Shown: positions 52,265 through 61,222, counted from the first letter of the stretch. The stretch is DNA of 64,000 nt from JACRIM01 sp964605185 (GCA_964605185.1 CAZSBF010000002.1:22808-86807); one strand, 5' to 3'. Program-made: numbers and translations. The notes: a model not told the origin generated them from the sequence alone.

Positions 52265-53236
52265 ATGAGCGAACGCACCCTTCTCGTTGGAATCGACGAA
52301 GCTGGCTACGGGCCGCTGCTTGGACCGCTCGTGGTCAGCGCCGCCGCGCTTGATGTCCCTCGCGATCTCGAAGGCGAATCGCTCTGGACGCTCCTTGCGA
52401 AAAGCGTGAGCAGCAAGCCCGCCGCCGCGCGCGGCCGAATCCCCATCGTCGATAGCAAAAAGCTGCACAAACCGCAGGAGGGCATCGCGCGGCTCGAACG
52501 CACAGCCCTCACCGTGACCACCGCCTGGCGCGGAATGCCGACGACGCTGCGGGAGCTGCTTACCGCGCTGTGCCCGGAGTCGATCCCGCTGCTTGCCCAA
52601 CACCCGTGGTATCGAGACGCCAATCCGTCCCTACCGCTCGATGCGGATGAAGGCGGCATTCGCATTTCTGCCCGCCTGCTCGGCGACGACGCGGCAATCC
52701 ATGACGTGAAGATTGCCGGCGCATGGTCCGAGGTCCTGCCCGAGGGCCACTACAACCGTCTCGTCAAGGCAACGCACAACAAGGCCACCGTGCTGCTGGG
52801 CCTGACACTTCGCCTGATGCAGCGCGTGGCCGACGCACACCCGTCGCATCGCATCTTCTTCTTCATCGATAAGCAGGGTGCGCGCGAACACTATGCGCCG
52901 CTCCTGCTCAAGAGTTTCGACGACCGCCGCCTGCGCGTGTTGGAGGAGGAGCCGGACCGCAGCGCATATGAAATGATCAGCGGCGAATCAACATGGCAAG
53001 TGCATTTCAGCCAGTCGGGCGAGTCGCGCCACATGCCGACGGCGCTGGCCAGCATTTTCAGCAAGTACCTCCGCGAATCGCTGATGGGCTGCTTCAATGC
53101 CTATTGGCGCGCCCACGACCCCGGCCTCCGCGCCACGGCGGGTTACTACGAAGACGGCCACCGTTTTCTCCGCGACATCGCAACGCACATCGACCGGCTC
53201 GGCACGGATCGCGCTCTGCTTGTCCGTGAGCGATAG
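52265..53236 (+). CDS. Variant ribonuclease HII-like protein
   Basis: A 323-residue protein; the ATG at 52265 (MSERTLLVGIDEAGYG) is preferred, but no ribosome-binding site is seen. It keeps RNase HII signposts: GIDEAGYGPLLGPLVVSAAA (two acidic ligands), IVDSKKL, FFIDKQGARE (third Asp) and ASIFSKYLRESLM (compare ASIxAKVxRDxLM). The GRG motif that reads the ribonucleotide 2'-OH is GYG here, the last Asp is Glu, and about 100 residues are inserted between DSKKL and the third acidic residue. Typical RNase HII is about 200 residues. RNA-DNA hybrid cleavage is therefore uncertain. Confidence 0.65.
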   Translation: MSERTLLVGIDEAGYGPLLGPLVVSAAALDVPRDLEGESLWTLLAKSVSSKPAAARGRIPIVDSKKLHKPQEGIARLERTALTVTTAWRGMPTTLRELLTALCPESIPLLAQHPWYRDANPSLPLDADEGGIRISARLLGDDAAIHDVKIAGAWSEVLPEGHYNRLVKATHNKATVLLGLTLRLMQRVADAHPSHRIFFFIDKQGAREHYAPLLLKSFDDRRLRVLEEEPDRSAYEMISGESTWQVHFSQSGESRHMPTALASIFSKYLRESLMGCFNAYWRAHDPGLRATAGYYEDGHRFLRDIATHIDRLGTDRALLVRER

Positions 53237-53384
53237 CCACCCAATCCGAGCACAGGGCGCAAGCCCTGTGGCATGTCGCGTTGGGTAATGAAATCGCAGT
53301 GTTCGCTCCACCTTTCCGCTACTCGGCCCGCGGGCTTGCGCCACGCGGCTCGGATCTGGTTTCGGCGCAACGCGATATCCGCCA

Positions 53385-53390
53385 TAAAAT
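53385..53390 (+). promoter_or_regulatory. -10 hexamer TAAAAT of leaderless Mpo1-like gene
   Basis: TAAAAT-GCCGCA-ATG: 6-nt spacing and no ribosome-binding site. Confidence 0.5.
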
Positions 53391-53396
53391 GCCGCA

Positions 53397-53741
53397 ATGC
53401 ACTCCGCGATCCAAAACTGGCTCGAGCGACACCAGCACCCCGTGTCATTCTGGTTGCACATGATCGGCATCCCGCTTGCCGTTGCCGGTCTGATTCTCGG
53501 CGGCGTCCAACTCGTTCAATGGCGATGGGACCTCTGGTGGCGGCCCACCGGCCTGATCGCAATCGGCTACCTCCTCCAATGGATCGGCCACCGTTTCGAA
53601 GGCAACGACGTCGGCGAGATCATCCTCGTCAAAAAGCTGCTGGGCCTGCCGTATGTCGCGATCTCGCCGCGGTACTCGACGAACGCCGCCGAGGGAACGC
53701 AATCGCCCTCCAAATCTCACTTGCCCCACGAAAATAATTAG
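53397..53741 (+). CDS. Mpo1-like (DUF962) membrane protein
   Basis: A 114-residue protein. The family pattern WLERHQHPVSFWLHMIGIPL is followed by a second hydrophobic segment (WWRPTGLIAIGYLLQWIGHR) and HRFEGNDVGE; the conserved His residues match the Fe-dependent 2-hydroxy fatty acid dioxygenase Mpo1 of yeast. Length fits bacterial members. Oxidation of hydroxy fatty acids is inferred from the family. Confidence 0.78.
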   Translation: MHSAIQNWLERHQHPVSFWLHMIGIPLAVAGLILGGVQLVQWRWDLWWRPTGLIAIGYLLQWIGHRFEGNDVGEIILVKKLLGLPYVAISPRYSTNAAEGTQSPSKSHLPHENN

Positions 53742-54637
53742 ATCCAGCCCCTTGCCTTCTTGTTCCTGCGGGGAAGAATCATTCGATAGGTCGAATCGGA
53801 CGAACGCAGTCGCCATCGAATCTTGAATCGGTTCCGACACTTCGATGACAACGGCGTTCAACGGTCCGGCGGCCTGAGTTGGTTTCAGCGGGCTTTCCGG
53901 CCCGCGGAGCAGTGGAAGTTCTTGAAGCGCAGTCGCGCCAGTCGAAGAGTGGACGGCCTCGCACGTTTTGGTTCTATCTTTCGACGCGTGGTTGTCGGCA
54001 ACCATCGTTGCCGGTGAATCGGCGTCTTCATCCACCAATATGGGAAAGAAGCACGCAGGTGCCTGGCGCCCCGTCACGGGCCATCGGCCATCATCTCCGG
54101 CCGCGCCCGTGGGGGAGCCGCACCGCCTCGCGGAGAGTGTGCGCAGATGTGTTTGCACCATACACAACCGACTTTCAGGTATGGAGGGGGAGGGACGCGA
54201 GGGAACTGCCCTTCCGGGGGTATTCCTTCTCCTCCGACCAGGTGGTTGCGAGAGAGGGCGACGAGGCGATCGGAGCATCCGAGCGGAGGAGTGGGTTTTT
54301 CGCTCCGTGTCACGCGCCCTTTTTCGCGACCCCGCATTTTTCACGTCGATCGTCTCGTTTTCCACTGCCGCGCCGCCGGTGACAGCGACGACGCGCAATG
54401 GGTCGGAAGCGCAGCGACGGGCAAGGAAGCAAAAGCAACCGAGAGTTTCTGCAAGGGAGTGGGTCCGGTGTATCGCGACCGGCGTCGATCCACGGGCCGG
54501 CTCATACGGCGCGGGTACGCTCCGCGTCACCTCGCACTCAGCCGGCTCGCGTTGCTTTCCGGTGGGGTGGAGGCCGGTCGCGTGCGCTGATCGTCGCGCG
54601 TGTTTCGTGGGGAGAGACGTGTGACGGTCGACCGAAA
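53742..54637. other. Nearly 900 bases without a supported gene
   Basis: Open frames exist on both strands but show Arg/Ser/Pro-rich shadow composition, no start signals and no motif. No rRNA, tRNA, tmRNA, SRP or RNase P landmarks were recognised. An unrecognised structured RNA remains possible. Confidence 0.5.
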
Positions 54638-54670
54638 GGCCGTGGCGGGACGCGGGAGTCCGCCACGGCC
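54638..54670 (-). terminator. Hairpin after cvpA, probable terminator
   Basis: An 11-bp perfect stem GGCCGTGGCGG / CCGCCACGGCC with an 11-base loop lies 66 bases beyond the cvpA stop. The following U-run on the minus strand is short (TTTCGG). Confidence 0.55.
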
Positions 54671-54735
54671 GATTCGTTTGTGGAGATTACGAGCGTGGAT
54701 TGGATGGCATGGGTCAACTCGTTGACCCGTGCTGA

Positions 54736-55665
54736 TCAGCGAGAGCCAGTTGCGCCATTGCGATATTGATTCATCAGGGCATTCAGGTCCGGCGCGCCGT
54801 TGGTCCCGTTGCCTTGCAACATCTTTTGGACGCTTTCGACCAGCTTGGGATCGATCCCCTCCAGGCTGAACTTTCCCGTCTCGTTCAGGCTCTGAATCAT
54901 CGACTTCAGCGCCGGCGACTGCTCGATTGGGTTCGTCGAACGAACAAAATCTCCGATCGGCCCGACCGAGGCCTCATCCGCCACGCGAATCAGGTTTCCC
55001 GCGAACTGATATCGAAACGAGTCCATCGGGGCATTGCCCTGATCGCGCAGTCGAACCGCCTGCGGGCGAAGCAATGTCGACACCCAGCAGACCGTTATCA
55101 CGACCAACGCCCCCTCGGCCGCGCCCACCATTGCCCCGAACGAACGGTCAAAGAAGATCCCGCCGCTGGACTTGTGCAGGCGCGCCTTGAGTCGCTTCGA
55201 CCACATACCCGCGATGATGACCAGTACAAAACCCGCGATGGCCGTTCCGACCAGGGCCGGCAGCGGCGCCGTCGCCCCGAGCATCGGCGTGAGAATGGTT
55301 TCGAGAATGTCGGGCAGCGTCGCCAACCCGTAGAACGCCGCGAACACCGCCGCAAGCATCATCGCCTTCCGCACGCCGCCTTTGACCAAGCCATACAGCG
55401 CCAACGGCGTGCACACCACCGCAACAAATTGACCCAGAAGAAAGGATCGGTCGTTCGACAGGTGAAACAGCAGCGCGCCTAACCCGAGGATCAGTGCGAC
55501 GCCAGGAACGAGTGAACTCGATGGCGCGGCGACCGGCGCCGATCGCGCAGCAGGCGCGGGCGCATCGAACACCATCCGCGACGGCCGAACCGGCGGCAGG
55601 GCCTGGGCCGGCGCAAGCTCATACGATTCCGACGAACGAATGGAGGACGGAGTTTGGGTTAGCAC
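54736..55665 (-). CDS. cvpA: CvpA family membrane protein
   Basis: A 309-residue protein from GTG 55665 with CGGAG 8 nt upstream. An N-terminal Pro/Ala-rich segment of about 50 residues precedes about four helices (LVPGVALILGLGALLF; FVAVVCTPLALYGLVKGGVR; LVGTAIAGFVLVIIAGM). The family core FFDRSFGAMVGAAEGALVVI matches the CvpA signature (DRxLGxxxGxxrG). The C-terminal 100 residues are soluble and Asn/Gly/Gln-rich. Function in colicin export, septation or purine-linked regulation is not settled in the family. Confidence 0.82.
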   Translation of the reverse strand: MLTQTPSSIRSSESYELAPAQALPPVRPSRMVFDAPAPAARSAPVAAPSSSLVPGVALILGLGALLFHLSNDRSFLLGQFVAVVCTPLALYGLVKGGVRKAMMLAAVFAAFYGLATLPDILETILTPMLGATAPLPALVGTAIAGFVLVIIAGMWSKRLKARLHKSSGGIFFDRSFGAMVGAAEGALVVITVCWVSTLLRPQAVRLRDQGNAPMDSFRYQFAGNLIRVADEASVGPIGDFVRSTNPIEQSPALKSMIQSLNETGKFSLEGIDPKLVESVQKMLQGNGTNGAPDLNALMNQYRNGATGSR

Positions 55666-55857
55666 GGGGAATCTCCGGTTGCGTGTCCTTCTACCATACG
55701 ATTCTCATCGGGTTCCACCGGGGCGAACTCCCCAATTCGGCATTGCTTCTCGGAGGGTCGCATAATCACGGCACCGAGACGCCGCCTTGACACGCCCGTG
55801 CCTTGCGATTCGGATAATCGGCACCCAAGTCCCAATACGAATTCAAAGGAGCGTTCC

Positions 55858-56850
55858 ATGGCAGGTGAAACAGGCTGGTACTACGCAAAGGACGGCAAAT
55901 CCGTCGGTCCCATGACCCTCGATGACCTCATCCACCAACTCCCCGGCGTCGGCGGCGCCGAGGCCATGGTGTATGGCCCGACGACCGGTGAATGGACCAA
56001 GGCCAAGCACGTCGCCACGCTCGTTGGCGCATTGGGTGGCGGTTCTGCTCCGCCGATGCCGAAATCCCGCATCGCTGATGAGATCGACTACGAAATCTAC
56101 GGCGACGACATGCAGTTCGTCGAAGTCACGCTTGACCCCGGCGAGGTCGTCGTCGCGGAGGCCGGCGCGATGATGTACATGACGCAGGGCATCCAGATGG
56201 AAACCGTCTTCGGCGACCCGTCGAAGAACTCCGGCATCATGGGGAAACTCTTCGAGGCCGGTAAACGGATGATCACCGGCGAGTCTCTTTTCCTGACCAC
56301 CTTTGGCGCAGTTGGCGCGAAGCGCGAGCAGGTCGCCTTTGCAGCGCCCTACCCCGGCAAGATCATCCCCATGCACGTTGCGGAGCTCGGCGGCGAAATC
56401 CTCTGCCAGAAGAGTTCCTTCCTCTGTGCCGCCCGGGGTGTGCAGATCGACATCGCCTTCACCAAACGACTCGGGGCCGGGTTCTTCGGCGGCGAAGGGT
56501 TCATCCTCCAGCGCATCAAGGGCGACGGCCTCGCATTCGTCCACTCCGGCGGCACCGTCACGCGGCGCGAACTGGCCCCCGGCGAAACCCTTCGCGTGGA
56601 CACCGGCTGCCTCGTCGCCTTCCAACCGAGTGTGGATTACGACATCAAGCTGGCCGGCGGCATCAAGACATCCCTGTTCGGCGGCGAAGGCCTCTTTCTT
56701 GCCACACTCAGCGGCCCCGGCAGCGTGTGGCTGCAATCGCTTCCGTTCTCGCGCCTTGCCGGCCGCATCGCCGGTAGCTTCAGTGCTGCCCGCGGAAAGG
56801 AATCGGGCTCGGTCCTCGGCGGGCTTGGGAACCTGTTCGAGAGCGAATAG
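55858..56850 (+). CDS. TIGR00266/AIM24 family protein with GYF_2 domain
   Basis: A 330-residue protein; AAAGGAG precedes ATG 55858. Residues 1-65 are a GYF_2 domain (GWYYAKDGKSVGPMTLDDLI, EAMVYGPTTGEWTKA). Residues about 85-310 are the AIM24 beta barrel: VEVTLDPGEVVVAEAGAMMY, LFLTTFGAVGAKREQVAFAA, PGKIIPMHVAE, GFILQRIKGDGLAFVHSGGT and ETLRVDTGCLVAFQ. The family is widespread and of unknown role. Only 12 bases separate it from the carboxylase gene. Confidence 0.88.
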   Translation: MAGETGWYYAKDGKSVGPMTLDDLIHQLPGVGGAEAMVYGPTTGEWTKAKHVATLVGALGGGSAPPMPKSRIADEIDYEIYGDDMQFVEVTLDPGEVVVAEAGAMMYMTQGIQMETVFGDPSKNSGIMGKLFEAGKRMITGESLFLTTFGAVGAKREQVAFAAPYPGKIIPMHVAELGGEILCQKSSFLCAARGVQIDIAFTKRLGAGFFGGEGFILQRIKGDGLAFVHSGGTVTRRELAPGETLRVDTGCLVAFQPSVDYDIKLAGGIKTSLFGGEGLFLATLSGPGSVWLQSLPFSRLAGRIAGSFSAARGKESGSVLGGLGNLFESE

Positions 56851-56862
56851 ACTCACCCCCCA

Positions 56863-58473
56863 ATGGACGCCATCCAATCCAAAATCTCCACCAGCGATCC
56901 TGTCTTCGCTGAGAACAAGGCCCACATGGAGGCGCAGGTCGCCGACCTGAAGCAGCGTGTTGCCGTTGTCAAACAAGGCGGCGGCGCCGCGGCCGTTGAG
57001 AAGCACACCAGTCGCGGAAAGCTCGTCGTTCGCGATCGAATCGAACGGCTCATCGACCCGGACAGCCCCTTTCTCGAACTCTCTCCGCTGGCCGCGTCGG
57101 ACATGTACGACAACGACGCCCCTTGCGCCGGCGTTGTCACCGGCATCGGCCGCGTGCAGGGTCGCCAATGTCTCATCGTCGCCAACGACGCGACGGTGAA
57201 GGGCGGCACCTATTACCCCATCACCGTGAAGAAACATCTCCGCGCGCAGGAGATCGCGCTGGAGAACCACCTGCCCTGCATCTATCTCGTCGACTCCGGC
57301 GGTGCGTATCTTCCGCTTCAAGCCGAGGTCTTCCCTGACAAAGAACACTTCGGTCGCATCTTTTACAACCAGGCGCGCATGAGCGCGGCTGAGATTCCGC
57401 AGATCGCCGTCGTGCTCGGCAGTTGCACCGCGGGCGGCGCGTATGTCCCTGCGATGAGCGATGAAACCGTCATCGTCCGCAATCAGGGCACCATCTTTCT
57501 CGGCGGGCCGCCGCTGGTGAAAGCTGCCACGGGCGAAGAAGTCACCGCCGAAGAACTCGGCGGCGCAGATGTCCATTGCCGCACGTCGGGCGTGACTGAT
57601 CACTATGCACTGAACGATGAAGACGCCCTCGCCATCACGCGCCACATCGTTGAGCACCTGAACGAAAAGCCCGGACAATTGCTGCGAACGCTTCCCGCCG
57701 ACGAGCCACTTTACGACGCACACGAGATCTACGGCGTCATCCAGAAAGACATCCGCAAGCCCTACGACGTCCGCGAGATCATCGCCCGCATTGTCGACGG
57801 CAGCCGCTTTCACGAATTCAAGGCGCTCTACGGCAGCACCATCGTCACCGGCTTCGCCCACCTCTGGGGCTACCCCGTCGGCATCCTCGCCAACAACGGC
57901 GTCCTCTTCAGCGAGAGCGCGGTCAAGGCGGCCCACTTCATTGAGATGTGCAGCCAGCGCGGCGTGCCTATCGTCTTCCTGCAGAACATCACCGGCTTTA
58001 TGGTCGGCAAGGCCTACGAATCCGGCGGCATCGCCAAGGACGGCGCGAAGATGGTCGCCGCGGTGAGCAATGCAAACGTGCCGAAGTTCACCGTCATCAT
58101 CGGCGGCTCCTATGGCGCGGGAAACTACGGCATGTGCGGCCGCGCCTATCAGCCGCGCTTCCTCTGGATGTGGCCAAACGCGCGGATCAGCGTCATGGGC
58201 GGCGATCAAGCGGCGAATGTGCTGCTCACCGTGAAGAAAGATCAACTCACGCGAAGCAAGTCAAAGCCGATGACGCCCGCCGAAGAAGAAGAATTCAAAC
58301 GGCCAACGCTGGAGAAATACGCCGCCGAGGGCAGTGCCTATTACAGCACGGCGCGATTGTGGGACGACGGCGTCATCGACCCGGCTGACACGCGCATGAC
58401 CCTCGCCCTTGCCATCGGCGCCTCCCTGAACGCACCCTTCCCTCCGCGGCAGCACGGCGTGTTTCGGATGTAG
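56863..58473 (+). CDS. Acyl-CoA carboxylase carboxyltransferase subunit (methylcrotonyl-CoA carboxylase beta-like)
   Basis: A 536-residue protein. Crotonase-fold halves: SGGAYLPLQAEVFPDKEHFG and FYNQARMS are diagnostic of the MCC beta branch; also VLGSCTAGGAYVPAMSDE (oxyanion Gly pair), FLQNITGFMVGKAYESGGI and IIGGSYGAGNYGMCGRAY. It transfers CO2 from biotin to 3-methylcrotonyl-CoA in leucine breakdown. The biotin-carboxylase/BCCP partner is not in the window. Its likely companions by pathway are EtfB and the B12/MeaB fusion. Confidence 0.92.
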   Translation: MDAIQSKISTSDPVFAENKAHMEAQVADLKQRVAVVKQGGGAAAVEKHTSRGKLVVRDRIERLIDPDSPFLELSPLAASDMYDNDAPCAGVVTGIGRVQGRQCLIVANDATVKGGTYYPITVKKHLRAQEIALENHLPCIYLVDSGGAYLPLQAEVFPDKEHFGRIFYNQARMSAAEIPQIAVVLGSCTAGGAYVPAMSDETVIVRNQGTIFLGGPPLVKAATGEEVTAEELGGADVHCRTSGVTDHYALNDEDALAITRHIVEHLNEKPGQLLRTLPADEPLYDAHEIYGVIQKDIRKPYDVREIIARIVDGSRFHEFKALYGSTIVTGFAHLWGYPVGILANNGVLFSESAVKAAHFIEMCSQRGVPIVFLQNITGFMVGKAYESGGIAKDGAKMVAAVSNANVPKFTVIIGGSYGAGNYGMCGRAYQPRFLWMWPNARISVMGGDQAANVLLTVKKDQLTRSKSKPMTPAEEEEFKRPTLEKYAAEGSAYYSTARLWDDGVIDPADTRMTLALAIGASLNAPFPPRQHGVFRM

Positions 58474-58566
58474 CCTGCGACGCCCGACTACACCCTCAGG
58501 CCCCGTCAGGACTTCGAACTCCTATAACAATCGCTCCCTCGCGCGGTGCCACTGGGCCCATGGCGG

Positions 58567-58572
58567 TACAAT
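58567..58572 (+). promoter_or_regulatory. -10 hexamer TACAAT before FG-GAP protein
   Basis: TACAAT followed by GCGCCC, about 85 nt upstream of GTG 58658. Confidence 0.35.
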
Positions 58573-58657
58573 GCGCCCTGCAAATCATCGTTTAATGCGA
58601 TCTGCAGCTTCAGGCCGGATTCCTCGGCTCGAAGCCCAGTACCAATGAGGGGAAGTC

Positions 58658-60415
58658 GTGAATCATACCAGTGTCGCACCTGTCGCATCCCACAGCCGCC
58701 GATTGAGCCCGCGCTGCGCTGCATTTTTCTTTGCCATTGCCATTTCCGTGGTATGCACAGACATTACCTCCGCGCAGATTTGGGTCGAACAGAGCACGAC
58801 TCGATTCCCGCAGCCCGATCCGCTTGACTACACCAATCAACTCACCATCGGCGATCTTGATGGCGATGGCGACCTCGACATCGTATGGGCCAATGGCGGC
58901 GGCTTTTCCTCGGCCGGTGCGCTGCAGATCGCGCGAATCTACATCAACGATGGCAGCGGCGTATTCACGGACGAGAGCGTGGCGCGCGGCGCGGCCAGCG
59001 GAAACGTTCGCGGCGTCGAACTGGGCGACATTGAGAATGACGGCGACCTCGACATCATCCTTGCCCAAGACTTCAACCGACAACCAATCCTCCTCATCAA
59101 TAATGGCCTTGGCGTCTTCACCGATGGGTCCGCGACACGACTTCCCGCGCTCACATTCAGTTGCACCCGTGCCCAGTTCGGCGACATCGACAACGACGGA
59201 GACCTGGACCTCTATCTGACCAATGGTGGCGCGGTCAATCGCTTTGGCGCGGGGCAGAACAAGATCTATACGAACAACGGCGCGGGTGTCTTCACCGACG
59301 AAACGGCCACGCGGCACCCGGTTGCCGTGCTCGCCGAACCGATGGACGCCATCTTCGGCGACATCGACGGCGACTTCGACCTGGATGTCCGCGCCGCGAG
59401 CACCGGAACCAATCTTAGCCGTCTGTATCGCAACAATGGCGCCGGTGTTTACACCACCGTGGCGGGCGTGCCGAACGACCGAAATGCCTATTCATACGAT
59501 TTTGGTGATATCGACGGCGACGGCGATCTCGACCTGTTCGGGGCCAACGCATCGCCTACATCACTCAATGCCGAGTTTTTGCTGCGTAATGACGGGACTG
59601 GCGCCTACACCGACATCAGCGCGAACATCTCCCCCAACCCCACCGTCGATGACAACGACAGCAAGTTTCTCGATTACGACAACGATGGCGACCTGGACCT
59701 CATCGTCGCGCGACTCGGCGGCACGGCCGAACGCATCTACAACAACAACGGTCTCGGCGTGTTCACCGAAGTGACCGGCCTTATCACTCCGATCTCCGAT
59801 TCGTCGCTCGACATAAAGGTGGCTGATCTGAACGGAGACGGACGCCTCGACATCGTGACCGGTCAGGGCGAATCCGGCAGTTTCCGGAATCGTGTCTACA
59901 TGAATACGACCGGTGCCGTTGATACGCGAGCGCCCACCATCAAAACCGAGCAGCTCACAAACACAACCGTCATCAACGCGCCTTATGTCGTACGCGCCGC
60001 GATTCTGGATGGCATGACATCTGATCGGAACTTTTTCGACAAGGGAATCGAATTGCATTATTCCGTCGAAGGCGGGCCCTACCTGCAGACTCCGATGCGT
60101 TACAGCGGCGGCCAAATCTATCGCGGCACCATTCCCGCCGAGCCCTGCGGCGGCGTGGTGATGTACTACGTCGTGGCGACCGACTTCGCAAACAACATGG
60201 CCACCAGCGCCACGAAGGCTTTCACCATTTCCTCGCTCGTGGCCATGGGGGACTTTGATGCAGACGGAGATGTCGACGAGGTGGACGGCAACATTCTCGC
60301 ATCCGTTTTGCTCGGCACCGATGTGAATCCGGCCCACCTATGCCGAGCCGACTTGAATGCCGACCTCACGATCGACGGTCTCGACATTCGAGTCTTTGTT
60401 GACTTGGTTCAGTAA
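58658..60415 (+). CDS. Secreted FG-GAP/VCBS repeat protein with dockerin-like C-terminus
   Basis: A 585-residue protein from GTG 58658 behind GAGGGGAAG. Signal peptide (LSPRCAAFFFAIAISVVC..., to about residue 40). Then six or seven FG-GAP/VCBS blades, each with a Ca-binding loop such as IGDLDGDGDLDIVWANGG, LGDIENDGDLDIILAQDF, FGDIDNDGDLDLYLTNGG, FGDIDGDGDLDLFGANAS and VADLNGDGRLDIVTGQG: an integrin-like propeller. A beta domain follows, and the last 60 residues form a dockerin-like pair (GDFDADGDVDEVDGNILASV; ADLNADLTIDGLDIRVFVDL) without the terminal Gly-Cys seen at 11316 and 15919. Likely a surface or extracellular adhesion or carbohydrate-related protein. Confidence 0.85.
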   Translation: MNHTSVAPVASHSRRLSPRCAAFFFAIAISVVCTDITSAQIWVEQSTTRFPQPDPLDYTNQLTIGDLDGDGDLDIVWANGGGFSSAGALQIARIYINDGSGVFTDESVARGAASGNVRGVELGDIENDGDLDIILAQDFNRQPILLINNGLGVFTDGSATRLPALTFSCTRAQFGDIDNDGDLDLYLTNGGAVNRFGAGQNKIYTNNGAGVFTDETATRHPVAVLAEPMDAIFGDIDGDFDLDVRAASTGTNLSRLYRNNGAGVYTTVAGVPNDRNAYSYDFGDIDGDGDLDLFGANASPTSLNAEFLLRNDGTGAYTDISANISPNPTVDDNDSKFLDYDNDGDLDLIVARLGGTAERIYNNNGLGVFTEVTGLITPISDSSLDIKVADLNGDGRLDIVTGQGESGSFRNRVYMNTTGAVDTRAPTIKTEQLTNTTVINAPYVVRAAILDGMTSDRNFFDKGIELHYSVEGGPYLQTPMRYSGGQIYRGTIPAEPCGGVVMYYVVATDFANNMATSATKAFTISSLVAMGDFDADGDVDEVDGNILASVLLGTDVNPAHLCRADLNADLTIDGLDIRVFVDLVQ

Positions 60416-60492
60416 TTCGTCGAGACGGCAATTGCGCGGCGGTCGCGGCGATGTGCAATCGGCGCATTGCGACCGACCCATTCCTCGCGATC

Positions 60493-61074
60493 TTATGGCC
60501 GCCCGACCCCTTGATACGGCGTGTACATCGGCTGCGCAGCGCGTGGCGTCGGCACAAACACCGTTGGTAGCGCCTCGGCTCGATAGTGCCCCGGTATGTA
60601 CCCCCGCGACGTGTGCTCGCCCCGCGTGTAATTTCCATCGCCGCGATAATGCCCCGCGATGTAACCGGTCGATGTGTGCCGGCCCGGCGTGAAATTGTCG
60701 AGCCGTCCATACTCGCCGGACGTGTAGCCCCTCGATGTGTGCTCGCCGCGCACATAGTACTGCGTCGGCAACGCATACCCCGCGCGGCGGTCCATCGACA
60801 ATCCAGATGGTGGGCCGAGCCCGACGATTTCCGATCGACTGCTGAAATAGTCTCCGCCGACTTCCGACAACAGCAACGGCCCCTTGCCCACTAATACCCC
60901 CTCGCGCTGATATGCCGCGGCCTCAACGGTCGTCATCGGGATCAGGCCGAACTCAGTCTGCACCAACACCTTCGGCGGCGGCATTGGCGACATCTGCACG
61001 GGCGGCCTCCACTCCTGCGAACACCCCGCCGCAAGGATGAGAACTGCCATGTACTTTATCCACTGCATTGCCAT
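60493..61074 (-). CDS. Lipoprotein with three 21-residue tandem repeats
   Basis: A 193-residue protein. ATG 61074 gives a lipoprotein signal (MAMQWIKYMAVLILAAGC). The middle carries VEAAAYQREGVLVGKGPLLL, and residues about 110-175 carry three tandem copies of a 21-residue unit: RGEHTSRGYTSGEYGRLDNF, PGRHTSTGYIAGHYRGDGNY and RGEHTSRGYIPGHYRAEALP. They are rich in Gly, His, Tyr and Arg, suggesting a repetitive binding or cell-wall-contact segment. A TACAAT-TACGGT-ATG arrangement indicates a leaderless mRNA. No family recognised. Confidence 0.68.
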   Translation of the reverse strand: MAMQWIKYMAVLILAAGCSQEWRPPVQMSPMPPPKVLVQTEFGLIPMTTVEAAAYQREGVLVGKGPLLLSEVGGDYFSSRSEIVGLGPPSGLSMDRRAGYALPTQYYVRGEHTSRGYTSGEYGRLDNFTPGRHTSTGYIAGHYRGDGNYTRGEHTSRGYIPGHYRAEALPTVFVPTPRAAQPMYTPYQGVGRP

Positions 61075-61080
61075 ACCGTA

Positions 61081-61086
61081 ATTGTA
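61081..61086 (-). promoter_or_regulatory. -10 hexamer TACAAT of leaderless lipoprotein gene
   Basis: Minus-strand TACAAT, then TACGGT, then ATG 61074; no ribosome-binding site. Confidence 0.5.
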
Positions 61087-61222
61087 GCCCCGACTCCACT
61101 GCTCCGGCGTCCTCTTCGGCATGATCCGCGCCTTCAAAGCCGCCATCCTCCACCCCATCGACGCCATGCGGCATGAGTAACAAACGACTCAGCCCCTTCG
61201 CCCGGAGGGCGCACGATGGTAG

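Noticed and set aside
53445..54530. 361-codon minus-strand frame in the gene-poor region
   Set aside because: Arg/Ser/Pro-rich, overlaps the Mpo1-like gene, no start signal and no domain.
55843..58245. 800-codon open frame on the minus strand
   Set aside because: Antisense shadow of the AIM24-like and carboxylase genes, both of which have clear domains; a consequence of high third-position GC.
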